The notes beneath the pieces were generated by a model that was not told the DNA's origin, made no database searches, and was given only the letters and a program-made list of their open reading frames with translations. Source: Lactarius indigo (taxonomy: Eukaryota; Basidiomycota; Agaricomycetes; Russulales; Russulaceae). Taken from it: a DNA stretch of 64,000 nt. Where the stretch lies: NCBI GenBank assembly GCA_025766275.1, contig JAFKAC010000029.1:1-64000 (forward strand). Reading direction: 5' to 3'. Position 1 is the first letter of the stretch; each line of letters opens with the position of its first letter. Below, piece after piece: positions 23,605 to 33,490 of the stretch. The position numbers were made by a program, and so were the translations under genes.

Positions 23605-24525
23605 TCACCAAAGGTCCCTCGCTGGCCAGTTACATTGTTCGTCAGCAATACGCTCCAAGGCCGTCGCGCGCTCCAATCGGTAAATGGAGTCTCTCCTGTC
23701 GTCCTGCGCGCACTCGATCATGGCCCGGAGTTGGCTAACTCGAGCGCGAAGACGGTCGAGCTCATAGCTGGCCACGCAGAAGCGCGTAACCTCAGCCGTG
23801 AGCGACTCATCGTTAATGCGGTTGAGCGCGCGGTCGGTGATTTGGTCCGCCTCGAAGACGACGAAGTCCTTGTGGGGGTACGTGGGGCGGTGCACGGCCG
23901 ACACATGGGGTTCAGCGTAGAAGGGCTTACCGTACACATGCGGCGAGCCTGGTATGACTCCTAGTATGAGGGGATCCGCCCCTCCGATAATCTGGACGTG
24001 CGACGCGTCCCGCTCTACTCCGTCGGGCCCAGTGATGGGGTATCGAATGTAATGGGGTCGTCGGTTCGCCCGGAACCCTTCAGGCGCAATGACATGTGTG
24101 GGATCCTCGGCGGCGGTGAACGGACAGTGATCGGCGGCACCAGGCACGCGCACACGTCCTTGATACATGGGGGACCCGTCGGAGTAGACGAGCCAGGGTG
24201 TGACCCCGGGATTATCAGCGTCGCGTTTCGTTCGAAGGAAGGGGTGTCTCGCCGGGTAATAATCTTCGTCGTCATGGCCAGCCTCAGCTGCCGCCATCGC
24301 TGTCGTCGCTCGCGCATCTCCCTCAGTCAGGCCACGGCTGAGTCAAGCTGTTCCTTCTGCCACTCCGCTGCTACTCTCCTCCACCCCTCCAACTCGTACT
24401 CCATCAGCGCTTGAACGCTGGTCGTTGCTCGGGAAAACTCCGCGAACGCTGATGAGGTCGTCGCTTGGGGGGATAGCGGCGATCGGTTCGCGCTTGCTGC
24501 TATCGTTTCGGAAGACGTGAACGAC
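23605..24525 (-). pseudogene. pol: Element D pol, C-terminal extension (segment 5 of 5)
   Basis: This is the post-chromodomain part of D pol. It contains EDYYPARHPFLRTK, TPWLVYSDGSPMYQGRVRV, APEGFRANRRPHYI, DGVERDASHVQIIGGADPL, SPHVYGKPFYAEPH and NDESLTAEVTRFCVASYELD, ending ARDLW and a stop at 23605. The same block ends pol in B, C and F and is in ORF3 of E. A TGA at 24343-24345 interrupts it where C has Arg in TTRLSRG. The segment stops at 24525, at the target duplication of element B. Confidence 0.85.
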
Positions 24526-25003
24526 TGTTACGCTCCACCGGCGTTAGTCCGACTTGGACTCAAAGAAGGCGTAGTCGACTTAGCAAAGCAAGGGCGAATG
24601 GGGATCTTATATCAACCCAACGCAAGCTGAACAGGGGCACTCTTGGCACACGCTGCAGCGAAGGTGACGAAGTACTATCCCTTGGTGGATAGGAGCGGAA
24701 GCACTCTTAGTTCGAAGACTAAGGCAAGACGATTCAAATAGAAGGTGGATTGAAGAGGACCAAGATGGGGCTCTTGGTCTTCCGAGACAGCTACTTATAC
24801 AGATACACGCGGGCTTTAAAGCGCCGCTGGAACGATAGGAACCCAATAGCGTAACTAGCTCGAACCCTAGTACAGCTATCCTAGGAATGAGTCATGCACG
24901 AGCCACAATCACATGTGTACTACTATGATGACTGATACGATGTAAATGTCCATGACTAATACTGTGAGTCGGTCCGTAGTCATAACCGGTTGTGATCGTA
25001 ACA
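24526..25003 (-). repeat. 3' LTR of element B
   Basis: 478 bp, TGTTACGCTCC to CGTAACA. The adjoining minus-strand CTGAAAAGGGGGTAA (from 25004) is the likely polypurine tract. It contains a near-perfect inverted repeat of AGGACCAAGAT and CTCTTGGTCTT below the TATA-like box. Confidence 0.95.
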
Positions 25004-25014
25004 TTACCCCCTTT

Positions 25015-28000
25015 TCAGATGCGAGGCCCACCTCGCATGAAAGCCGACAGCGGCCAGTCCTTCTGCACCTCCTCAATCCACCAAAAGGTGTTAGCCCTTT
25101 CCATCCTATAGATGGAATCCAACTTATCCTGCGTGACGTTTGCCAACTGCAGTCTGATCTCCCTCATGCGTGTTAGCAGTCGGTCCTCGTGAAACGCGGC
25201 CGTGCGGAAACGATGGACCTCTGCAGTGAGAGATTCATCCCCTATTTTTTCAAGGGCGCGATCGGTGGCGTTCCCTTCTTTGAGCACAACGAGGTCCTCA
25301 TGAGCAATGAAGGCTCGGTCGTTGTGAGGTCGGTGCGGTTGGGCGTACAGAGGCTGGCCGTAGACGTACGGTGAACCACTCACCAGCCCCAGCACGAATG
25401 GGTTGCCGCACATGATCACTTGCACATGGTCGGCGTTCACAACTCGCCCTCCGGGGAGTGTGACCTTGAAGGGAATTGAATTGGGTCCTCTATTGCGCCG
25501 GAACCCTTCTGGTGCCATGAGGGAGGCGGGATCGTCTTCGGGAGATCGGGGCTCGTGGGGCGCCACTCGGAAGACTCGGATGTCTCCCCTGTACATGGGG
25601 TCTCCGTTGGTGTAGACGATATAAGGGGTGGCATCGGGATCGTCAGTGTGGCTTCGTGTTCTGAGGAAAGAGTGTCTCGCCGGGTATTGATCGCTATCGT
25701 CATAGATAGCGTTATTGTCCTCCAATATTTTTGCCTCGCCTTCCTCGCCTTCCTTCGCATCTCCGCTAGGTGTAGTTGCTCGTCCTGCCACTTGCGCGCC
25801 GTCTCCTTCCACTGCATCTCCCATGCTTGGAGTGACTGCGCACTCGTCAGCGCTTGGGAGAGCCGCTCGAAGGGCGGTGAGTTCTTCAGTGGTGATGGGG
25901 GTGGTGTTGTATTGTCGACCGGTTTCGGGGTCGATGATATTGTAAGTGAGGGTGGTGTCGTCAGTGAGGACCCCTCTGGTAGGTAAGGGGAAACGTCTCT
26001 GGATGGCATCCCACTCTTGCTGGGTGATAAGCCCCTCTTCGTCGGGGACGTCTTCAGGAGCTCTGAAGGTGTGTAGCGTGTTACGGGCCACTGCACCCCT
26101 GGCAAGGTGTTCGACGAGCGTGGGGTTCGGTGTGGAGGCATCGGTAGTCATGAGGAGATGGGATTCAGGAGTGGGGGATGGAGACTTAGCGCAACATCTT
26201 GCAACCCTTATATGTACTTCTTGGTCGGGGTTTGAGGTTTTGAAGTCCCGAATGGCTTGGTCTGCGAAGACGTCATCCTTATCGACCCACTGATTGTCCG
26301 AGTCTGGATAGCCCTTCCATTTGATAAGGTACTGGAGCCGACGTCTCCTGCCGAACCGCCGAGAGTCTAGAATCTTCTCGACCTCGTATTCTTCTTCGTT
26401 ATCTACCAAATCTGGTGGCGGGCGTGGGTAGTTTGGTCCGTGCATGGGTGTCTCGCGATAAGGTGTGAGAAGATCTATGTGAAAGACATTGTGGATGCTC
26501 CACTGTGTGGGAAGCTCGAGGCGATAATTGACCAGGGACATCACCTGGACGACCTTAAATGGCCCATGTCGTTTTGCAGCTAATTTCGCGGTTGGTTGGT
26601 GTGTACGTAGGTGGCGTCCTTCGAGCCACACAAGGTCTCCTTCTTTGAATTTTGGCGTATCTTTGTGTTTGACCCATGACCTTTGTGCCCTGAACATACA
26701 GGAGAAGGCGCGTTGTCATGCCTGTTTGAACTGATCTAGTCGTAGTGATACCTGTGGGATAGGGGACGGCCTGTCGGTCCAATCAGCGCAGGGGTTGTAC
26801 CCTGATAAGAGAAAGAAGGGGGACTCCCGCGTGGTCTCGTTTGGCCAGTTGTTGTGCGTGAATTCTGCCATGGGTAAATATCGAACCCAATCGTCCTGCC
26901 GCTCATTTACCCAGAAGCGGAGGTATTGCTCCAACCACTGGTTTGTTTGTTCCGATTGGCCGTCGGTTCTGGGGTGATAAGCGGTTGAGATGTTTTGGCT
27001 GATGCCAAGGATCTTGCATATTTCCCACATAAATTTGGATGCAAAACGTGGGTCTCGATCACTGATAACACGCGAGGGGAGTCCAAATCGTGGGAAGACG
27101 TGTGATACATACAGAGCAGCTGTCCCTTCAGCGGTTATCTCTTCATGGCAAGGAATGAAGATGGCGGCTTTGGTGCAATCATGATCTGTCACTGTTAGAA
27201 TGGAGTCATAGCCACGCGATATGGGGAGTTTGGTGATGAAGTCCACTGCGATGGTCTCGAACGGCAGGGCTTCCGGTTTGGGATAGATGGGCTGTAGAGG
27301 CGCTCGGATGGGGCGGAGATTGACCTTGTGTCGTTGGCATTCCGCGCACCCTTTCACATAATCGGTGATGTCGTTTTTCATCTGCGGCCACCAGTAGTGT
27401 CGTTCTGTCAGTTGGAGGGTGCGTTTAATACCTGGATGGCCGTATACAGGAGAATCGTGATGTGCGGCGATGATGGTGCATTTGTCATGGATGCCTCCGG
27501 TGACCACTCGACGTCCGTCTTTATACCATGTCCCTTCAATGTCCTTTAGTTTATGCGCGTCGATCCACGGCTTCAACTTAGCTATGTCTTGTTCGTAAAT
27601 GGGGTGCATAGGAATCATTTCTACTGGTAGGATCTCCGGTCTCCCGTGGGGGTTTCGTGGTTCTTCCAGGACGTTGGCGCGTATGAAGACGCTGTCTGGT
27701 AGTACTGTTATTCCTTCGTTGTCGTGTTCCCCTTGATCGTAGTCTGGTCTTCGCGACAGCGCGTCAGCACGTCCGTTGGAGGTTCCTTTGACGTGATGAA
27801 TTTCGAAGTCGTATTCGGAGAGCTCGAGTACTTCCCTGGCAACGCGTCTACTAATTTTTTGCGGTGACTTCCAGTATTGTAGGTTTAGATGGTCGGAGAA
27901 GACCTTGATCTTGTGGGGGGAGCCTGCTAGGAGGGGCCTCCAATGATGGAAGGCTTTGACAATTGCCAGGAGTTCGAGGTCGTAAATGTCGTAGTTCCGT

Positions 28001-29787
28001 TCTGCTTCGTTGAGGGTAGATGAGTAGTAGCCAATGGGGTGTCGTTTGCTGTCCTTTTTGCGTTGGAGGAGGACCGCTCCCGTTGCAAAACCCGACGCAT
28101 CGACCTCCAACTCGAATTGTTGGGTGAGGTTGGGGTGTGCTAGGATGGGCTCGCTGGTGACAAGGGTTTTGAGGTCTTGGAACGCTTTTTCCTCTTCAGT
28201 TCCCCAACGCCACTCGGTGTCCTTTCGTGTAAGTCTGTTAAGTGGTCGTGCCCTGGTTGCGAAGCCTCGTATGAAAGGTCGATAAAAATTGCAAAATCTG
28301 AGAAAAGAGCAGACGTCCTTAACTTTGGTTGGCGTAGGCCAGTCCTTGATGCTGGCGATTTTGACAGGGTCCATGCGCGTCACCCCCTTTTCAAGGATTA
28401 CCCCCAGGTAATCCATGCGCAGGGAGTGGAAGAGGCATTTTTCGAGCTTGTAATAGAGGTCGTGTTCCGCAGATACGCGGAGGACGTCGCGAACCGCCTC
28501 AATATGGTCTGTCAGCGAATGCTTGAGCCCGGTGGCGATGCCGATGTCGTCCATGTAGACTCTAATAACCGTTCCATGTGCTTCATGCTTTGCCATGATA
28601 TCTCTAAATATAAAGTTCATCATGGTCTGGAACGTCGCAGGGGAGTTGGTCAGGCCGAAAAACATCACCGTGGGTTCGAATAGTCCGTATCACGTTTTAA
28701 ACGCTGCCTTTTCTTCGTCTCCTTCCTTGATGCGTATATTATTGTACCCCCACCTAATGTCAAGCTTAGTGTAAATATGGGTGTTACTGAGGTCCGTGAT
28801 AAGATCAGAAATGAGAGGGAGTGGGTATTGATTGCGAATGGTAACCGCGTTGATCTTTCGGTAGTCTTGTACCGGTCGTAGTTTCCCATCTTTTTTCTTG
28901 ATGAAGAAAAAGGATGACGCGTATGGGGATTTGGAAGGCCTTATGTATCCCTTCTTTAATTGCTCGTCTATCCACTCCCGTAATTTCTTGTCTTCTTCCT
29001 GAGTCATGGGGTATATCTTGCAGTCAATGGCATCTGCCGTTCCTGGCTTGAATTCAATCGCGTGATCCCAGGGTCTACTGGGAGGAAACCTGTCTGACGC
29101 CTTTTCGCTGAAGAGACGTTCGAATTCTCGATATTCGGGGGGTAACTCAGCTTTAGTGACATATTGGTGGGCCGCGATGGCGAGGTCCGTTGCTGTCGCT
29201 CTGATCTGACATCCTTCTTCAAATTGTTGTCGTTGTTCATCGGTGATAACGCAGGAGTGTACAACTTCATACTCGTCGTCCTGCACTGAGGAGGCCGCCA
29301 CTACTGGTGTGATTCGTTCGATGCGAGGGTTTACTGATCGGATGACAATGGGAAGCATTGTTTCGTGTATGGCTGCTTGTGACCATTTGATGTGAGGGTC
29401 GTATGTTGCAAGCCATGGGTATCCCAATACGACGTCTTCGTCTCCGATGTCGGTGATAAGGAAGCGCATCTCCTTATTAATTCCTTTAGTTTGCACATCT
29501 ACATCGATATAATGGGTAATACGCCCCGATTTGTTTTCGGTGTTATCAATGTTCCATATTTTCTTTGGGACGTCTAGCGGTTTGGTCCCAAATCCCATCC
29601 TTTTGACGAAGGAGGGCCTCATGAAGCAGTGGGTTGCTCCTGAGTCTACTAAAGCTCATATGTCGGCCATTGCGTAACTGGTGCGAATCGATACTGGAAC
29701 TCTCATTGAACGGTAGCGAGTCATGATTACACTGTTACAATTGACTGCCCTCACCCAGGCCGATGGGTTCAGGCGTCCTGAAAACCC
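25015..29787 (-). pseudogene. pol: Element B pol: protease, RT, RNase H, integrase, chromodomain, C-terminal extension
   Basis: Read in the -1 frame relative to gag from the slippery site at 29781-29787. Protease LVDSGATHCF; RT with LRPVQDYRKIN, FFGLTNSPATFQ and catalytic YMDD; RNase H with LEVDASGF, YDLELLAIVKA and FSDHLNLQYW. The integrase has a His-His-Cys-Cys zinc motif (HGHPGIKR ... GCAECQ) and a DDE triad in AVDFITKLP, ISDRDPRF and GQSEQTNQ. A GPF module (GPFKVVQVM) and a chromodomain (EEEYEVEKILDSR ... LQYLIKWKGYPDSDNQW) follow, then the conserved extension, ending at 25015. Three in-frame TGA codons break it, at 29656-29658 (in DI*ALVDSG), 28690-28692 (in FKT*YGLFEP) and 26716-26718 (in KQA*QRA, where C and F have Arg). 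No frameshift was seen, so the copy is recently disabled. Confidence 0.92.
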
Positions 29788-31730
29788 TCCTTTTTCCACA
29801 GTTGTTGGAGGATAATGTCTTTAACGTCGTCCGATTCTCCTGCTACTCCATTAAGCCAGTCACTGGCGCGCTGTTGAGGGGGTACTTCTTGGACCGCCCT
29901 GGTAGTGACTTCGGGTTCTTGTTGATGGTAGTCGGTGTCGATATACCGACTAGTAGATGCTTGGGATTGATAATCCCTTTGTGGCTGTCTGCAATCACGG
30001 GCCATGTGTCCGTCCTTTCCACAATTGTAACAAGCGACTGGCCTTGGGTTATTACGTCCTCCTCCTCTCTGCAGGAACCCTCCACGAGGTCGATACGGAG
30101 GACGAGGGGCGAGTATTTCTTCTGCTCCTGTCAATCGCCCTCTAATGTGATCTGCAGATGTATCCATCGCGTTTGGGTCTCGTGGGAGGTTTCGGGGTTG
30201 CCAGGAGCTTCTTGGCGGTCCCTGCCAGGGGCGCTGCTGTTGTCTTTGCGATTTTTCCTGTCTTTGTGGCGCCCCTTTGTTAAGCATTGCTTTGAGGTGC
30301 ATGTATTGTTGCTGGCGGGTAGTGGCTGCTTCTTTCCACTCACAGTAATTTTGTGGGGAATCGAGGGTGTATACCTTGGAGTATAGGTCGGTGGGTAATC
30401 CGCTTGCGAACAGGTCGAGTGTCTGGGGGTCGTCAAGCCGATAATGTGCGCGTCGCACTAGTTGTTCAAATTGAGTACAGTACTCATCTAAATTGCCCCC
30501 AATCATTTTGAGCCCTTTCTTCAATTCGTACTGGGCTTGTTCTTGTTCCATCGTGTTTCTGAAGCGCTGCATGAAGCTGTGCGTGACTTCGTTCCATAGT
30601 CCTTCACTTGTTTGGGGTATTCCTGCTTGTATCTGTCCGTTGAGCCAGGTAAGCATTGCCAACACCCATTCGCTGACGTTAACTCCTTTGATGTATGATA
30701 GGAAGAGGAGAGCTCGTTGGTATGGTGTGGCCATGATGCCTTCGTCTGCGTTCATGCCCCAGTAAACGTGCCATTGGGTGAGGAATGCTTCGACTTTTGC
30801 ACGTTCTCCGTCGAATACTGTGGGTGCTTCGCCAGCTAATTTACTGTTTGGAGGGGGAATAGCGGGACCTGCACCTGGTAGTCCTCCTCCAGGGTGCCCT
30901 CCCCCTGGTGGTCCTCCTGGGAATCCCCCAGGAAACCCTCCGAATCCCATTCCTCGGAGTGGGGGTCCTCCGCCTGGTAAGTCGCCAGGGGGTCCTCCTC
31001 CACTGCTGGGAGGGTCGGCTACGTCTGGCCCGATGGCGCGATGGATGGCTGCGTCATCGTCAGTCATTCGGTGACCGGTGTATGGGTTGATGGGAGCCAG
31101 GTTGGCTCGCGATTCTTCTGCGATGCGTCTTTGTTCTTCTAGGATTATCTGATCCCTTGCTTCAGTGGTGAGCTGTACTTCTTCTTGCGTGATGGTGGCT
31201 GTTGCCATTGCAACTGCTGGGCTATGAACGTGAATTACTTCCGGTTCGGGTTGGTGGATAGTCAGGGACTCAGTTTGTTGTATAATGCGTTCGCCAATAG
31301 CTCCTAGGCTGGCTTCTTCTGCCGGCGTGTTTCCTCGGTCTGGTGATGGTTGGCTGTCGGAGGTTTCTTCTCCGCTAATTCCTTCGTCCGTATGTTCCTG
31401 TGCTTGTCCGTCAATGGGACCGTAGTCTGCGCGGCTGTTAAGTTCCCGCGCGTCGATGTCGCAGTTGTAATTTCTTCCGGCTGGTCGTACGATATCCCAG
31501 CGATGATCTATAGGGTTCCAAGTAACTTCAGTCCAACAAAGGTGTTCGAAATTGAACTCAACAGGTCGAAAACGGTTTGGACCATTGAACTCCACAAAGT
31601 ATCCGGTGTCCTCTCCTCGTTCTCTCCACTGGGCCGCTCCCAAGAATCTTGTTGGTACATTGCGGTCTCCTCGTCGTTCAATATGGTAAGGACGGAAAGA
31701 CGTCCACTGATCTCTGGTCGAGTACGCCAC
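29769..31730 (-). CDS. gag: Element B Gag, open reading frame
   Basis: About 654 residues if counted from the GTG at 31730. Order: conserved N-terminal domain (TRDQWTSFRPYHIERRG, ERGEDTGYFVEFNGP, HLCWTEVTWNPIDHRWD), acidic linker, Gly/Pro-rich stretch, the capsid-like core (EAFLTQWHVYWGMN, FLSYIKGVNVSEWV, EQAQYELKKGLKMIGG, DLFASGLPTDLY), a DPNAMDTSAD motif, a CCHC zinc knuckle (CYNCGKDGHMARDC) and a C-terminal DIILQQLWKKEGFQDA. The slippery GGGTTTT lies 12 nt before the stop codon. No in-frame ATG precedes the N-terminal domain. An ATG-initiated Gag would lose that domain. Confidence 0.85.
   Translation of the reverse strand: MAYSTRDQWTSFRPYHIERRGDRNVPTRFLGAAQWRERGEDTGYFVEFNGPNRFRPVEFNFEHLCWTEVTWNPIDHRWDIVRPAGRNYNCDIDARELNSRADYGPIDGQAQEHTDEGISGEETSDSQPSPDRGNTPAEEASLGAIGERIIQQTESLTIHQPEPEVIHVHSPAVAMATATITQEEVQLTTEARDQIILEEQRRIAEESRANLAPINPYTGHRMTDDDAAIHRAIGPDVADPPSSGGGPPGDLPGGGPPLRGMGFGGFPGGFPGGPPGGGHPGGGLPGAGPAIPPPNSKLAGEAPTVFDGERAKVEAFLTQWHVYWGMNADEGIMATPYQRALLFLSYIKGVNVSEWVLAMLTWLNGQIQAGIPQTSEGLWNEVTHSFMQRFRNTMEQEQAQYELKKGLKMIGGNLDEYCTQFEQLVRRAHYRLDDPQTLDLFASGLPTDLYSKVYTLDSPQNYCEWKEAATTRQQQYMHLKAMLNKGAPQRQEKSQRQQQRPWQGPPRSSWQPRNLPRDPNAMDTSADHIRGRLTGAEEILAPRPPYRPRGGFLQRGGGRNNPRPVACYNCGKDGHMARDCRQPQRDYQSQASTSRYIDTDYHQQEPEVTTRAVQEVPPQQRASDWLNGVAGESDDVKDIILQQLWKKEGFQDA
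29781..29787 (-). promoter_or_regulatory. -1 frameshift slippery heptamer, element B
   Basis: Minus strand reads GAG GGT TTT in gag frame, giving G GGT TTT, an X XXY YYZ site. Slipping back one base continues into pol as GFS followed by the LNP-type motif. The site lies shortly before the gag stop. Confidence 0.85.
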
Positions 31731-31737
31731 GATGGGA

Positions 31738-31748
31738 ATCTTGGTCCT
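31738..31748 (-). other. Predicted self-priming site of element B
   Basis: Just inside the 5' LTR the minus strand reads AGGACCAAGAT, two bases from the LTR edge. It is exactly complementary to ATCTTGGTCCT in the LTR (31981-31991 on the minus strand). No TGG-starting tRNA complement abuts the LTR. Confidence 0.75.
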
Positions 31749-31750
31749 AA

Positions 31751-32228
31751 TGTTACGCTCCACCGGCGTTAGTCCGACTTGGACTCAAAGAAGGCGTAGT
31801 CGACTTAGCAAAGCAAGGGCGAATGGGGATCTTATATCAACCCAACGCAAGCTGAACAGGGGCACTCTTGGCACACGCTGCAGTGAAGGTGACGAAGTAC
31901 TATCCCTTGGTGGATAGGAGCGGAAGCACTCTTAGTTCGAAGACTAAGGCAAGACGATTCAAATAGAAGGTGGATTGAAGAGGACCAAGATGGGGCTCTT
32001 GGTCTTCCGAGACAGCTACTTATACAGATACACGCGGGCTTTAAAGCGCCGCTGGAACGATAGGAACCCAATAGCGTAACTAGCTCGAACCCTAGTACAG
32101 CTATCCTAGGAATGAGTCATGCACGAGCCACAATCACGTGTGTACTACTATGATGACTGATACGATGTAAATGTCCATGACTAATACTGTGAGTCGGTCC
32201 GTAGTCATAACCGGTTGTGATCGTAACA
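31751..32228 (-). repeat. 5' LTR of element B
   Basis: 478 bp with two differences from its partner. On the minus strand a TATAAGTA box (32024-32017) lies 33 nt upstream of ATCTTGGTCCT (starting at 31991), which would place that 11-mer at the transcript 5' end. Confidence 0.95.
31981..32024 (-). promoter_or_regulatory. Element B TATA box and predicted transcript 5' end
   Basis: TATAAGTA then, 33 nt on, ATCTTGGTCCT on the minus strand. Normal TATA-to-start spacing puts transcription initiation close to the 11-mer that pairs with the primer-binding site. Confidence 0.6.
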
Positions 32229-32938
32229 ACGACGGCTCGTTTGTCGTCGGGGGTAGTTGTTGGGTCTGGGAATCTGGTGACGACATTGATCCATTCTTGT
32301 GCGGTGATGGGCCCCTCTGCTGGTGCAAGAGGTGTCCATGGCATGAGCTGAGTGTTTGGTACTTTGGTGTCGTCGTCCTCAGCCAAGAGGGCGCGGGCGT
32401 CTTCTGTGAGGGAGTTGAGGAGTTGCGCTTGTGTGACATGTCGCAATGGGGAAGTAGGCATAAGAGTAGTGGTAGAACGTAGGAAGAGGGGATGACTTTC
32501 CTCTGTCTTCGCGCTGCCCGTTTTAACTGTTCTCCCGTGTGTCCGTGTTTCCTGATACAGGCGGAGGGCTTCGGGTGCAAAGACGTCTTCCTTATTGACC
32601 CACTGGTTCTCCGAGTCTGGGTACCCCTTCCATTTGATCAGATATTGGAGGCGTCGTCCTCTGCCGAAGTGCCGAGAGTCTAGAATAGCTTCGACTTCGT
32701 ACTCTTCTTCCCCATCAATCAGCTCGGGCAGCGGTCGTGTGAAATTTTCCCCATGAATCAAAGTTTGCTTGTACGGCGTGAGTAAATCGATGTGGAACAC
32801 TGGGTGGATGCTCCACTGCGTGGGAAGTTCCAATCGATAATTGTAAGGGGACATCACCTGAACTACCTGGAAAGGTCCGTGGCGTCGCGCTGCTAGTTTC
32901 GCCATGGGTTGATTGGTTCGCAAGTGTTTGCCCTCTAG
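32229..32938 (-). pseudogene. pol: Element D pol, chromodomain segment (segment 4 of 5)
   Basis: Begins within the linker after integrase (KHLRTNQPMAKLAARRHGPF), then the GPF module, HPVFHIDLLTPYK, the chromodomain (EEEYEVEAILDSRHFGRG, LQYLIKWKGYPDSENQWVN) and the start of the extension (PLFLRSTTTLMPTSPLRHVT). It is bounded by the duplications of C (TCTAG, 32934-32938) and B (ACGAC, 32229-32233). The frame is open throughout and matches its neighbours once C and B are removed. Confidence 0.88.
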
Positions 32939-33459
32939 TGTAACGTCGCCACGACGTTAGCTCGACTTGAGCGCGAATGACAGTAACAACTTAGCAATAT
33001 ATTGAAGCGTCCGCCTGAAGACTCGAAGGTCCAAGCCTCTGTCTTAGTGAATGCGCGGAGGCACACCGACAGATCTTTCACTGTGTTGCTCACAAACGGG
33101 TCGAAGTTTGTAGAAAGGCGAGGAAGAGAAGAGAAGAGAAAGTGACGATTCAAGAAGACCAAGATGGCGTATCTTGGTCTTCACAAGACAGTTTAAATAC
33201 ACGTTGAGCAGGCTTTGAAGCGCTGCTATGAGTCACAGTAAAGTAGCGTCCAACGTATCGCAGAAACAACGCGAACCCTAATACTACTAGTACCAGTACT
33301 AGTGGCGTCAGTCATCAGTCAGCTATCTAGTCCTTATCACCTATCGCACTGCCGTATCACCGTAAGTAAGTCCGCAACTAATCTACCTTACCGCCGTAGT
33401 TGCAACCGGTACAGTAAGGGTATTCGTACAGCAGAGTCCGTTCGAGTCGAAACGTGACA
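32939..33459 (-). repeat. 3' LTR of element C
   Basis: 521 bp, TGTAACGTCGCC to CGTGACA. The minus-strand CTAAAAAGGAGGGTGA next to it (from 33460) is the likely polypurine tract. It has the same 12-bp inverted repeat around GAAGACCAAGAT as the D LTR, and the outer 30 bp match the D LTR, but the internal sequence differs. Confidence 0.95.
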
Positions 33460-33490
33460 TCACCCTCCTTTTTAGCGTGAGGCCCCAGAC

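Larger units (their letters stand above)
24526..32228 (-). mobile_element. Ty3/gypsy chromovirus B, complete (7703 bp)
   Basis: Two 478-bp LTRs (24526-25003 and 31751-32228) begin TGTTACGCTCC and end CGTAACA. They are flanked by the perfect duplication ACGAC (24521-24525 and 32229-32233). The LTRs differ at two positions only (CAGCGAAGG/CAGTGAAGG and TCACATGTG/TCACGTGTG), both CpG transitions, so insertion was recent. Gag is open; pol has three TGA codons. The element sits inside the C-terminal extension of D pol. Confidence 0.95.

Noticed and set aside
32229..32938. Reading 24526-32228 and 32229-32938 as parts of one element
   Set aside because: The perfect ACGAC duplication and the identical-length LTRs show that B ends at 32228 and the following chromodomain piece belongs to D.
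32935..33162. Short frames inside the LTRs starting MVFLNRHF (also near 40279, 23098 and 54476)
   Set aside because: They are identical in each LTR copy because the LTR is repeated, and they coincide with the promoter and inverted repeat. No sign of coding selection.
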